From contig JAUGWO010000051.1 of assembly GCA_049724395.1 (NCBI GenBank), positions 40,010 through 104,009 on the forward strand: a DNA stretch of 64,000 bases, given 5' to 3'. Origin of the DNA: Spongospora subterranea f. sp. subterranea. Its lineage: Eukaryota; Endomyxa: Phytomyxea; Phytomyxea; Plasmodiophorida. The notes beneath the pieces are model-generated. The model searched no databases and had not been told where the DNA came from. It was given only the letters and a program-made list of their open reading frames with translations. The translations under genes were made by a program, and so were the position numbers. Positions 1 through 10,499 of the stretch are shown in pieces (within the stretch, counting starts at the first letter, position 1; the number at the start of each line of letters is the position of its first letter).

Positions 1-127
1 TCGTATGTCCAGTCATCTCCCAGGGATTATTGGTCATCATCGACGTCTCAAACCCATATTCCTACAAGCAAACGTTTGGATCCAATACCCATTCAAAATA
101 AAATTATATAATGTATTTTTATCAGGG

Positions 128-946
128 TCAATCAATGTTGTTCTGAAACCACATTTCAATTCGGACAATTTGCCGCAAAAATTGAATAGGATGCAGGAAG
201 GCGCCCCGTCCCATAAAATACTGATCCCAGTTTCGCTTTACAACTATAACGTCTTCACGCGATGCAGAGCGACAAAAACCCTCAATTCTGTCAAAGTAAT
301 GTTGGAGGATTGCACAGAGGTTCGCGTTTATGGACACACATCGTGCCCAGGTTCTCTGAAAATCCTGAATAGCGTCAACACAATGTTTTGGTAGGTGTAA
401 ACTATGTTGTAGCAAGTCCTCTGCTTTATCCAACCGCACCGTGTACTCGATTTGTTGGGCTTTAGTGCATGATTGGACCAGTTTGGGAGTATCTTGAGTA
501 AGTTGAACGTACATCTCGTAGATCTCTTTAATCGATGAGTGATATCGGGTCATTGCGTCCTTCAGGTTGTTCATGGTCTCGGGAAAACCAGATTTGCCAT
601 TTCCGTGATATCTGTTATAGAACAGGTCGAATTCGGCACGAAACTCCACACATTGTTCTTTCGTGGGGCGAACGTCGGAATACTCAATAAATTTGCTCTC
701 AAAATATACTGCATCTCTGAAGACGCTCCGTCGTTTGGATGATCCGAAGCCTCCGGTCGCTCCAGTAATAGTTATGGCGATAACGATGGCGATACCAATG
801 ACTTTGGCCCATTTGACCCATATTGACTTGTTGACAGTTCTAGGGGGATTCACAGGCTGAGGTTGAGTCATTATATCAACCAGGGTCGGATGATGAAGGG
901 GAATAGAATCAGGGGATTGGCCATTGATTACTGGGTCTGGACCCAT
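128..946 (-). CDS. Single-span membrane protein, tandem family copy A
   Basis: An uninterrupted frame of 272 residues, counted from the Met-Gly-Pro that aligns with the start of the copy at 14708-15535; an in-frame Met lies three codons upstream (start 955). A Pro-rich N-terminal tail of about 45 residues carries no signal peptide. It is followed by a basic-flanked hydrophobic segment (around residues 48-66, after the motif SIWVK) and a mostly helical C-terminal domain of about 200 residues. Near the C-terminus is the motif WDQYFMGRGAFLHP. The topology suggests a type II membrane protein with the C-terminal domain outside the membrane. I do not recognise the family and assign no function. Compared with the other intact copy, the N-terminus and membrane span are nearly identical while the last 90 residues differ strongly, as seen in diversifying surface proteins. 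Real-gene status is supported by conservation of the frame between copies. Confidence 0.7.
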   Translation of the reverse strand: MGPDPVINGQSPDSIPLHHPTLVDIMTQPQPVNPPRTVNKSIWVKWAKVIGIAIVIAITITGATGGFGSSKRRSVFRDAVYFESKFIEYSDVRPTKEQCVEFRAEFDLFYNRYHGNGKSGFPETMNNLKDAMTRYHSSIKEIYEMYVQLTQDTPKLVQSCTKAQQIEYTVRLDKAEDLLQHSLHLPKHCVDAIQDFQRTWARCVSINANLCAILQHYFDRIEGFCRSASREDVIVVKRNWDQYFMGRGAFLHPIQFLRQIVRIEMWFQNNID

Positions 947-954
947 TAAAATCA

Positions 955-1398
955 ACGGACGAGAGTCAAACTGAAGAATCTGGGGAGATCAGGGAACCCT
1001 AACCGGAGTTTGACCCTTTGGCGCAGATCAACCTCAAGTTTTGACCTCAACAGCCAACATGGCGCTAGTGTTACAAGTGTCTCTGTTACACAATGATATA
1101 CGATGCAGCTCATATATGATCAACGGTCAGGGAAACATCTGAGATCGATTAGCTATAACTGCTCACGATCCAAAGCTTCTTCCAGAAACCCGATACGATT
1201 GTCAATGACAGTCCCTATTAGAGGTCGTCCGTCATCCATCGACTTCCTTATAAATATAATGATGCGAATGACTGTATTTCTCACAATCATGGAATTTTCT
1301 AACAAAGCTGTCACATTGTTCAAATTCCAGTCCTCTGTCCCAGCTGAACACTGCAAATCTGAAGGTTGAACAGTCGAATACCCATAGAAATCCACAAA
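955..1398. other. Intergenic segment shared with other family copies
   Basis: No supported gene. The stretch around 1035-1100 (TGGCGCTA ... GTGTCTCTG) resembles 14145-14195, and 1200-1320 resembles 13115-13200. These are flanking pieces of the duplicated family block rather than coding sequence. Confidence 0.5.
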
Positions 1399-1770
1399 TT
1401 ATGAATATGAATTTATGAGGTTGGCCTGAAACCATTTTTTCGAGTTCGACAATTCGCTGTAAAAAATATCCACAGGATGCAGGAATTGACCCGGTTGCTC
1501 AAAATACCGATCCCAAATTTGCTTGAATAACAATAATTTCTCCGGCGATGCTGCTCGATAATCATCCTCAAGTTCGTTTATGATATCTCGGATGATGTTG
1601 AAGTGAGCAGTTTCCATCGTCGAATATCGTGCCCATACGCTATTATATTCCTGATTTTGCGTCTAAATAATGCTGTTCCAACTCCACTGCTTTTTGAAAT
1701 CGAACACGGAAGTCGATTTGCTGAGCTTTGGTGCATGATTGGCCCAGTTTTGAAGTACCCGGTGGCCGGG
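1399..1770 (-). pseudogene. Decayed copy B of the single-span family
   Basis: The C-terminal part of the family is readable on the minus strand. A 72-codon frame at 1399-1617 contains WDRYFEQPGQFLHP and ends KKWFQANL, matching the WDQYFMG-GAFLHP and WF-NL motifs of copies A and D. Farther upstream (1640-1760) similarity continues in another frame up to the segment for the 'gtgcatgattgg' stretch that all copies share. The N-terminal tail and membrane span are missing. This is a truncated, frame-shifted relic of the same tandem family, lying between copy A and its ancestral upstream flank. Confidence 0.55.
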
Positions 1771-2035
1771 TACTTCAGCATTGATTGCCAAGAATTGCGA
1801 ATGAAGCAACCGTTGGGATTGCAGTTCGCTTTTACATGAAATCAAAGATGACTCAACACAAGTGGCGCGATTGCTCATTCGCAAGATTTAAAACTTTTAA
1901 AGCAGTTTTTTTCTCAACCATGCAACTCGAAACATAGTAAATTCTTTATGATTCCATTGGTTTCTTATAATGGGCATTTTGGATAGTGGCAAACCGAGGT
2001 CGACTCAGCGACAAAACATCTCGAAAATCATGAAG

Positions 2036-2224
2036 CTACGATTTTAAAGCGGCCCAGTCTTGAAGTTTCATGAACGTCTTTATGGAATTTTTGTATTCAT
2101 TCTCGGTTGGCGCAGAGACCCCGCCGACCTCCATGGTTGTGCACAGAATCCAGGACGTGACTCCGTGCATGACCTCGCACGCCACCAACAGGCCACAAGT
2201 CCACGCAGTGTAAAACTTGGCCAT
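2036..2224 (-). CDS. Small conserved ORF, possibly secreted peptide
   Basis: A 62-codon minus-strand frame with a hydrophobic N-terminal part (TAWTCGLLVACEVMHGVTSW) containing several cysteines and a polar C-terminal half. A related 63-codon frame occurs at 15899-16090. The two align in the same frame through CEV--GV-S---LC and again at the end (QDWAA versus RDQAA), stopping two or three codons later. Both lie upstream, on the same strand, of a member of the single-span family. It could be a tiny secreted or membrane peptide, an upstream exon of the neighbouring family gene, or only a conserved flank. No family is recognised. Confidence 0.3.
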   Translation of the reverse strand: MAKFYTAWTCGLLVACEVMHGVTSWILCTTMEVGGVSAPTENEYKNSIKTFMKLQDWAALKS

Positions 2225-2563
2225 TGCGGGATCTCAAAGGTTGACGGTCGGTAGAAACAAAAACTGCGCGCAATTTGCTGTGTCACTACAAACTCGATCA
2301 TCTCGTCCCTGGCGAAGGTGATTTCCCTCTTGCCACGAATCCATTCCCCCTCCTCACACAGTCTGAAATGTTGGGTAGTGCTTGAGTAATTTCATGTCTA
2401 TCCAACATTAGCAAATTATTCGAAACCATATTCCAATCTCACAGTGACTGTTTCATAACTTTACTTGCTCTCTGGCAGTCTTCGATAATCAAAATTCTCG
2501 TGCACTTGGTATCTCTTCCAGACTTCTGAAAACTGCCTTTTCAAGTTTTTCCTAAGTGTGAAA

Positions 2564-3056
2564 GACCACATCAACCAATTTGTTGATTACGTCAAAGAGC
2601 AAGTAAAACGGTCGAAACTTGATTCGGATTGTATCGTTAATATTGACGAAACTAATGTGGATTTTGATTTGAATGGGAATTTACTTTAGCTCCGAAAGGT
2701 TCTCGAACAGTGAGCGTACGAACGACAGGTTCTTCACAGCGTGTCACTGCGTTGCTCGGCGTGACAATGTCCGGTATTAAGCTTAAGCCATTTCTAATTT
2801 TCAAGGGCAAACCTGGCGCACGAATAATGAGAGAGAGCTTGATACCGGACATTGTCACGCCGAGCAACGCAGTGACACGCTGTGAAGAACCTGTCGTTCG
2901 TACGCTCACTGTTCGAGAACCTTTCGGAGCTAAAGTAACATTCCCATTCAAATCAAAATCCACATTAGTTTCGTCAATATTAACGACACAATCCGGATCA
3001 AGTTTCGACCGTTTTACTTGCTCTTTGACGTAATCAACAGATTGGTTGATGTGGTC
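2564..3056. repeat. Long near-perfect inverted repeat within the transposase
   Basis: Left arm about 2564-2783 and right arm about 2836-3056, 220 nt each, separated by roughly 52 nt. The arms differ by only a few bases, so transcripts crossing the site would form a long hairpin. The spacer itself encodes transposase residues on the plus strand, showing that two overlapping fragments of one parent were joined in opposite directions. Confidence 0.85.
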
Positions 3057-3561
3057 TTGCCTGTATCGGGTATTTTGCGCAACATGTGTGGCACGACGTT
3101 GGACAAACTTTTCTTTAGCCAAAAATCTATATATTCGCTTTCGAAGAACGTCCATAGTGGCAGGGTCATCAGGTGATAACCTTTTCAGTTCGCGACATAA
3201 CATTCCAACCGTTATCAAACGATCTCGCTCTCGTAGGTCTGTCACAAAGGTATTCAACTGAGTATAGCATTCAACGTCCATTGTTAAGAGTCTTGAGGTG
3301 GGAAATATCTTGGATGTCGGTTGTCAGGCTAGCCTTTCAATTTCGACGTATCTGTGCTGGCGACACATTGTACTTCTTGGCAGTTGACTTTATAAGACCT
3401 TCTCTGGAATACGCCTCGCTGATAATGTGTTCCTTGATCTTCCATGGGAAGTAGTCAAGTAGCGCTTCATTTTGGTAAATAGTTGTACCGTTGGAATCAC
3501 AATGAGCACAGGGTTGTAACGCCCGCATTAAATTTGGCCCGTATAGCTGCCCCCCCCCCAT
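2564..3561 (-). mobile_element. Pogo/Tigger-like DDE transposon fragment with fold-back copy
   Basis: The minus strand from 3561 downward encodes a transposase. A helix-turn-helix-like start (KSTAKKYNVSPAQIRRN, 3340-3420) is followed, after a frame break near 3290-3340, by a 209-codon frame (2652-3281). That frame contains the first catalytic motif NIDETNVDF (Asp codon near 2975) and TVSVRTTGSSQRVTALL, typical of pogo-type DDE enzymes (compare the NMDET and VRTTG signatures of the family). From about 2783 down, the minus frame reads into an inverted second copy. On the plus strand at about 2564-2840 the same protein segment is encoded again and continues two more motifs farther (LKPFLIFKGKPGARI). 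The second and third acidic residues are absent, so the element is not autonomous. Confidence 0.75.
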
Positions 3562-4248
3562 ACAAATGAGAGGCCGCGTATGTACATTGAGGGGGCTGCT
3601 CTCCGGGGTTTACTGTAGTGATGTCGACATCTGAAATAACCAAATACTTTCCAAGCAGCACTATGATATCACGGAAGAGATGTAATTTGAGACAATGCGC
3701 AACGGTTCACCATTACCCGTAAACCGACAGTGATTGGCGCAGGGAACGGGTTTGAGCACAGCTCTGATGGGTCCCTTCGTTAACTTTACCACGAAGCTTT
3801 CGATCTATAGCAGATGCTCACTCGACAAGGTAAAACCACATCAGCCGACACGCGTATGCCCATTGCGACAATCGTCGGCGCAAACTGATTCAAAACTCGA
3901 TTGGTGTTAAGTGCTCATTGCACTCGTTTTGCTGTATCTGAAGCGTGACTAACAATTACTTCGATTGGCCACTACCTGGTTCGGAGTTTGCGCCATTAAA
4001 GATTGACCATTATGGCAATCAACACGCCCATCAATCTAGATAAAAACTACTCCTATATGGGTTTTAAAATGTTTCTCAAATCTGTTCTATTTTGGAGTTT
4101 TAACCAAACATCTATATCCATTTCAATTCAACGACACAGAACCTATTGTGATCCCGTCCCCATCCAGATCAGAGAAGTGATGCACTTTGATTTAGGTCGC
4201 TACTCACAATCTGATTGCCAGAGGAGCCAACAATAAATCGCCCAAACT

Positions 4249-4980
4249 GTGTCGGCAAAGTCCCTGGTCTCCATCAGCGACAACAACTTCTACCGTCAGG
4301 TCAGCTCCAGTACAAAGACTGTTCCTTCCACCGGGGTCACAAAAGAGGAACGCAGAGCGGCACGGACGACTAGGACCTCGATCACAAATCCCACCAATGA
4401 TCGCTCAGCTACACCTCAGTCGATGGAGTGGCGATGTCATCGTTGTGGTCAATCGGGGAAAGGACCAGCCAACGGTCGCACTTAAAACGACGTCATTCAA
4501 CAAATTATAGAGACCGGCCCCGACAAGACTCCAGTGGAGGAGCGAACTCCTGAGCAAGCAGCCGACGACTATACCTCATCAAGTCATCACCCACAGACCA
4601 CAAGCAGGTCAACGCCAACACCCTCATCTTGTGGAAGTGACTTCAGCTCTGCTTCTTCGTCCCCAATCACGATTGCAGGACGACCAGATAACGCATACAT
4701 CGATACTGGGGCTTCGCATTCATCTGTTTCACGACACTTCGTGGATCAGCTGCCACTCGAAACGAAGAGCGACGATCCAGCGAGCATCGCTGTTCAGCGT
4801 CATCTCGCTTGCAGCCAAAGGTGCTTCTGTCCGACCTCAAGGAACGATCGATACTCATACCACTTGGAGGAGATTCCTGTGATTAATTCCCGTCGTGGGA
4901 GACCGAAAGATCATCAGCGGTTGATTTCCTCAGACGATTGCCGGTTTCTCATATCTCCACAATATACTCCATCATAACCG
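4249..4980 (+). mobile_element. Retroelement gag/protease fossil, copy 1
   Basis: A plus-strand fragment of an LTR-type retroelement. It shows a zinc-knuckle-like stretch (CHRCGQ, about 4435-4455), a Ser/Thr/Pro-rich linker, and an aspartic-protease-like active site (YIDTGAS, about 4696-4716) followed by SVSRHFVDQLP. No reverse transcriptase or LTR is visible next to it. The element is broken, with several breaks. A second, longer-diverged copy of the same segment lies at 9463-10400, in the same orientation and beside the same neighbouring ORF, so the fossil was duplicated together with its surroundings. Confidence 0.6.
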
Positions 4981-5086
4981 CTTCCTCTCTTCGTGTTGCA
5001 GTCTTCTTCCTTCCACAGCAGTTTTTGTATTCTTCCAAGGTCGACAATGCTCTATCAGAAGTCATTGCATTTTCCTGAGATCTGAA

Positions 5087-6059
5087 CTATTGAAAGTCGT
5101 CGTAGGTTTTGCTGAATGGATCAACCGAATAGTAATTGTCTCGATATGATTGCGGAACAGATGGTACAACGCCGGAAACAGTGAACGCCTCCGCGGAATG
5201 AGTCCAGTTTTCGTGATAATGCCTTTGTCGGATCCAGTTGTCAGACATGTTGATTTTGATCAAATATTTAGCTCCATATCCAAACTTGAAAGAGATTGAC
5301 AAAAATACAAACTTCCTTTTAATTGCATTTCCCACGTGATCGTTCCATAAACAACAGCATTTTTGTTTGCCTCCCGATGGCAGGATCACACATTCCTTTT
5401 GTTGCCGGCCATGCAATTGACGTTGACGGTCCTCCAACAAAGACATAGAAATTATTGAACATTATCCAATGCAGGGATTACACAGGTCGTCAACACAATC
5501 ATGACCAACTTACAGACAGTTCATCTCTCACTAACCAGACCATGTTTCGTCATTTCTCGCGCCGTCCATAACTTGAGAAATTTGCTGTAGCTGCGCCAAT
5601 TTGCAGTTCGAAGCTAATGTGAACGCACCTGCCGGCGGAACTTAGAGCTGAACCTTTCCCGGCGATCCCCCGAACAATCAATCACTATCGGTCTGATTAT
5701 TGCCCCCGTTGTTCTTGACCATTTGAATTCATCGTTGATTATCGGAGTGCAAAAGGATATGCTTCACTGGTGAATTGCGGTCGCCACCTGCCGAAAAGAG
5801 GAGAATTTTGTGAGAGGAAAACAGGGAATTGAGTCATCGAAAGTTGACCAAACATTGAGATGATGATGCGGCGGACGATTGAATGTGGTATTGATATTGT
5901 TATGAAAGATTTATGATCGTCATAACTGACGCGAATAGGACAGAGTTTGATACAATATCCGAGAGACGATATGTCAAAAATCAGGACATCATTTTCACTT
6001 AAATGGTTTGAGGTCACTGACCACGTCGGTTCGGGGGTTGCAGCTGGATAATCCGTCAA
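5087..6059 (-). CDS. Unknown split ORF, duplicated at 10500-11213
   Basis: Two minus-strand frames, 5739-6059 (106 codons, containing IISMFGQLSMTQFPVF) and 5087-5446 (119 codons, containing NWIRQRHYHENWTHSAEAF and ending SVDPFSKTYDDFQ), are both echoed in the second segment at 10500-11213 (ILISMFGQLSIPQFP and the equivalent of the second frame). The order and spacing are the same in both copies, so they are probably two exons of one gene or two halves of one broken gene. I could not place a confident intron between them. The product is not recognised; no membrane span or signal peptide is evident. It runs convergently towards the gag/protease fossil, and might belong to that element or to the host. 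Confidence 0.4.
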
Positions 6060-6262
6060 TAATTGACTAGAAGGTCATGAGAGGACTGTGGCGTGAATAA
6101 TACCGATATTTGCTGAATAGATGGACTAGACAAAGGGGTTCATTATCGACTCTAACCAGAATCGGACCAAGGAACATATATCGGCCGGCTGTGGAATGCA
6201 CATTAACATGTCATCCTTCGAAAACAATACAACCAATGGAGTTTTATTGAGTTTTATCGTTT

Positions 6263-7106
6263 TTAGAAAGCAATCGTGTCCCAATCATGACCATAGTGTA
6301 CAGGTAAATGTGCCTCGAACCAGTCATCAACCTTAACGATGAGGTCCCAAACAGGCCACGTAACTGGATGTTGACGATGTTCGCATTCCAAGTCCCACTC
6401 TCTCTTTAACACGATGATTTCCGGCCTAGTTGCAAATTTCAATCGACATAGTAAGTGATTAATGGCACCGCTGATATCCGGAAAATCGTTGAATCTTCGT
6501 TCATATTTGGTTTTCATGATTACACAGTCCATAGGGAGACAAACATGTTGGAGTGCAATAACAGTCGCTAGTCCACTCAACTTGAGGAATTCGATTTGAA
6601 CATCTTTTGGCCATTTCCTGATAAGGGTATGTCTGTCCCACAAAACATCCATCTTTTCATAGATTGAGAATACCTCAACGAACTGTGCCTTGTGAGCCGT
6701 GAAATAGTTCAGTTGGGCGGCATTGAAGGCCTCATTGTACTTCTCAGCATCCTGCATCAGCTTTCCACCGAATTTCGTATTGTATTCTTCAAGCTCATTG
6801 AGGGAAAGCTGTGCGTTCTTCAATTGTAGGAGGAGTAGTGGAAAACTGGTTAAGTTTGTTGATCAAGCTTTCAATTGCCATGACGTACTCTGAGTCGGAA
6901 TTGAGCGCAAAGTAAGCGATGATTGCAAGCAAAACACATGCACCGACGGCAGCAGCAACGATTTTGACCCAGCGAGGTTTTTTTGGCTCCTTGACCGGAT
7001 CGGGAGATTCCTGACCATATGAGCCTGCCATCATGTTGATAGGATACTGGATTGGAGGGGAAACAGCGGTTTGACCATTGGTCACTGGAGGTGAATTCAT
7101 CATAAA
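6263..7106 (-). CDS. Single-span membrane protein, divergent family copy C
   Basis: The architecture matches copies A and D: a Pro/Gln-rich tail (MMNSPPVTNGQTAV...), a basic-flanked span after PRWVK (hydrophobic AAAVGACVLLAIIAYFAL), a helical domain, and a C-terminal W-D ... HP ... DDWFEAHLP pattern corresponding to WDQYF ... FLHP ... WFLDNL. The start at 7106 is chosen because it aligns with the N-terminal tail of the others; the frame could be extended upstream to 7193. The first 100 residues and the remaining 186 lie in different frames that meet around 6795-6825. No convincing intron is visible there, so a one-base frameshift is the simplest reading. Sequence identity to A and D is low, marking an old duplicate. 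Function unknown. Confidence 0.5.
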
Positions 7107-7552
7107 AGCGTCGATGTAGTGACAATTGACGATTGTGAGGGCAAAGGGTTCCAGACTCCCAGCTTGGCTCGTGGCTGTTCGGCAAATCCGCAATGCCGTG
7201 ACCCTTGGCCATCATCTCACTGTTACACAGGTCCTCAGGTCCGCTACACTACTCCAAATATCGCGCAACGCAAATCTACCAAAATCTGCGTGGCTGAGAG
7301 GTATCGTGTGACACCAAGTCACACAATATACTCTTGAGTAGTCACACAATATACTCTTGAGTGTATGTTTCACGATGATAATCACCTGGAGATCACTGAA
7401 GATGACGATGGCGATCAAAGACAGATATTGGGGAGTACATCCTTCTCTGGCTGTGCTCCTCGATGCGTGCTTGAATTAGCATGGCTGCCAGTTCTCTAGT
7501 TGAACCAGGAAAATCTTTCCTTGACACACCTTCTCTGCCGGTTTACCACAAT

Positions 7553-8403
7553 TCGGTGGTTAGTTCCTGCCACGCGTGGCAAGATTACGACCTTGGCACG
7601 GAAAATAGTGTACAAAATTAGTGAATAGTGATAGTCTTGGTAAACAGAGAATGCATAGTTACATCGAAACCGAGTGATGCGGCTCAGAATCAATTTGTAA
7701 TTTGCCACTGTGGTGCGTTTCTTGATTATAATGCTGAGCATTGTAATCTCTCTCAAAGGCACCAGTGCAGTGAGTAATCTTAAATTTTACTCCTACATTA
7801 TTACTAAATTGCATTAACGGTTTTCATTGAATCAATGTATGTATTCTCTGAATTTGGTCATATTGGGGCATTACACTGGCATCTGGAGCTTCCAGAATGA
7901 TGATTATTGTTTGGAGTTGCACCAGCCTTGATACAGGCCGAACATTTACCCTTGCGCCGAATCAACGCTGATCTTTTCAAGGTCAATTACTCAAAAGAAG
8001 GGCAACTTGGCTTGTGTATTGTTCATTATTTGTGAGGTTTTTCATTGGAAAAAAATGTCCTGGCTTTCGCGCTTGATTTGTGGTGCTCCATCGTCTCCGT
8101 TACACCCGCCATCGTTGTTTCCATCTCCTCCAACATCTCCTTTACATCCGCTTTCGCCTCCTGGAGTAATATTTAAGATTACTCACTGCACTGGTGCCTT
8201 TGAGAGAGATTACAATGCTCAGCATTATAATCAAGAAACGCACCACAGTGGCAAATTACAAATTGATTCTGAGCCGCATCACTCGGTTTCGATGTAACTA
8301 TGCATTCTCTGTTTACCAAGACTATCACTATTCACTAATACACTATTTTCCGTGCCAAGGTCGTAATCTTGCCACGCGTGGCAGGAACTAACCACCGACC
8401 ATA
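7553..8403. repeat. Inverted repeat with 242-bp arms, fold-back or MITE-like
   Basis: Left arm about 7553-7794 and right arm about 8162-8403, nearly identical, around a spacer of roughly 365 bp. The outer ends read TCGGTGGTTAGTTCCTGCC on the left and its complement on the right. Inside the arms, the palindrome CCACGCGTGG occurs. Neither arm contains a convincing gene, although the same 49-codon frame is open in both. The structure is that of a non-autonomous fold-back transposon or of an inverted duplication. I did not find a clear target-site duplication. Confidence 0.75.
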
Positions 8404-9462
8404 ATTGAAGGGTACAGCTCTGTTTGGACCAGCCAACGTCTGAATAAATTTGAACTGCCTTTGAAAGCATTATAGATACTTATAGGGGCTTTGGTAGATT
8501 TGTGAACCCTCCAAAGTTCTTTGAAATAGAGTATGTGCTGTTGTGGCTGGATTACCAATATACCGCCACTGTTGAGGCCAAAACACATTGTGATTTGTTC
8601 GGTGTCCCCTCCCTCAACCTTTCTTCGACTGATGAAGAACCCCTCAAATTGATCTCAGCCTGGCTTTGCTGAATTCGGTTCCTGACCAGGCCATAAATCG
8701 GAGGTGATCGACGTTGAACAACGCCAACGCCAAAGAACTTCGAGCTCATTGCGTTTTTGTGGTTCATTGTTAGCGGAAATGATCGTGTTCAACCGCTGAG
8801 CAGTGTCGATTTACCAAACTCCATATACTGTATAACTGTTAGGCTCTTCAGATTAAGATGGTTATTTGGGCACATTGAACAACAGCAGTTAGGTTGGCTG
8901 CATTGTGTCGTTGCCACTGGAAACATTGCTATGGCGTTTATTTTGGGGGCGTCGTCACTATCCCTGGGTGCTGGAACAATGGGGATATTCGCAGGACGTT
9001 GCCAGACTGACCAATTTCCATTTGATAGACGAAGACGGCTTGCATCAGTGGCGATTCTGCATTTCCTGGAAGAGACCATCCTTTTGGCAAGATCATATCA
9101 CCCCGCAAAGAAGGTGTTGTACAATGCTATTGCGTCTTTCATGAAACAGGGGCCGTTGTGTCAGTGGATCAATCATTTTCTGTCTCTTCCTTGACGCCGA
9201 CAAATATCAGCATCCCCACGTTTGTGTATCGCCGCCGAAACTAATCAAAATGTCAGCAACAATATGAATTTTATTTAATCAAAGTTCTCAATAACGGTTT
9301 CGATATCGCGCGATTTCAGTGAAAGTCTGAGGAAATATTAGTTCTTCCTTAGTATTCTGTCCAGTGCCTAAGCGAATATCTGGAAAAGTTGTTCAGTTTT
9401 GCTTATCAACTGGTAGTTATATGCGAACCAGCAACGGCAAACTACATTAGCAGGAATAACAT
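8404..9462. other. No confidently supported gene
   Basis: Plus strand 8757-9194 is open for 145 codons with hydrophobic patches (VVATGNIAMAFILGASSL), and the minus strand 8789-9079 is open for 96 codons with several cysteines (NCCCSMCPNNHLNL). Neither has a homolog that I recognise or a copy elsewhere in the window, and the two overlap, so at most one can be real. The minus strand also stays open in pieces at 8388-8588 and 8552-8767. I leave this stretch unassigned. Confidence 0.4.
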
Positions 9463-10400
9463 ATGACAATCGACGACGCCATGATTGCCGACTCAAAGCA
9501 ATCAAGTCTGCTCCCATCGACAAACCCTTCATCCTATCGGATCACTGAGCGCTCGGACGAACAAGGCATAGCGGAATGGAATCACATCTGGTATCGCCCC
9601 ACCTCACTCGATCGTGTCGTGATGTCATCGTTGCGGTCAACCGGGGAATATTGCAGTCAATTGTCGCACCGTAAATTGCATCAAATTCACTTCGTCATTC
9701 GTAAATCATAGAAAGCGATCGCGACCAGATTCCAGCGAAGAAGAGCGAGTTGTTCAGTCCATTCTCCTTCCCACCAACAGTTCTAGCGAAGAAGAGCGAG
9801 TTGTTCAGTCCATTCTCCTTCCCACCAACAGTTCTAGCGAAGAAGAGCGAGTTGTTCAGTCCATTCTCCTTCCCACCAACAGTTCTAGCGAAGAAGAGCG
9901 AGTTGTTCAGTCCATTCTCCTTCCCACCAACAGTTCTAGCGAAGAAGAGCGAGTTGTTCAGTCCATTCTCCTTCCCACCAACAGTTCTAGCGAAGAAGAG
10001 CGAGTTGTTCAGTCCATTCTCCTTCCCACCAACAGATCACAGCAGGTCAACGCCAACACCCCCATTTTGTGAAATTGACGTCCACTCTTCCTTCTTCTTC
10101 GTCCTGCAATCGTACGATATCAACTGGCGATTCGCATTCATATGCTTCACGACGCTTCGTTAAACAACCGCTCTTACTCAAAACGACCAGCGACGGTCCA
10201 GCGAGCAACGCCGTTCAGCGTCATCTCGTTTGCAGCCGAAGCTGTGTCTGTTCAAAGTCAAGGAAAGATCGATCTTCCTTGGGGAGGTCGTAAATTCACC
10301 TTCACCTCCGATTCGGTTCGGCGGTCTTCAGATTGATTCCCGTCGTGGGATATCGAAAGATGATCAGCTGTTGATTTGATCAGGGTATTGCCGGTCTCTC
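9463..10400 (+). mobile_element. Retroelement gag/protease fossil, copy 2, with expanded minisatellite
   Basis: Paralogue of 4249-4980 in the same orientation. It has the same zinc-knuckle-like stretch (near 9615-9660), the same Ser/Pro-rich linker, and a degraded protease region (10100-10290, ISTGDSHSYASRRFV corresponding to the DTGAS segment). It is broken, with several breaks, and looks more decayed than copy 1. The linker has expanded into a 51-bp tandem array. No LTRs or polymerase domains are visible. Confidence 0.6.
9737..10035 (+). repeat. 51-bp tandem repeat, about 5.9 copies
   Basis: The unit starts GAAGAAGAGCGAGTTGTTCA and is repeated essentially without change about six times. 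Fifty-one bases is a whole number of codons (17), so all frames stay open across the array. Copy 1 of the fossil has a single equivalent unit (around 4534-4580), which shows the expansion happened after the two segments separated. The perfect identity of units indicates a recent expansion. Confidence 0.9.
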
Positions 10401-10499
10401 ATCTCACAACATTCTCCATATTCAACGCTTCCTCTTGGTGTCTCACATTTTTTCCTTTCACAGCTGTTTCTGTAGAAGATCGATAATGTTATCAGAAGT

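Noticed and set aside
8757-9194. 145-codon plus-strand frame with hydrophobic patches
   Set aside because: Overlaps an equally long minus-strand frame, has no homolog or paralogue here and no splice or start evidence.
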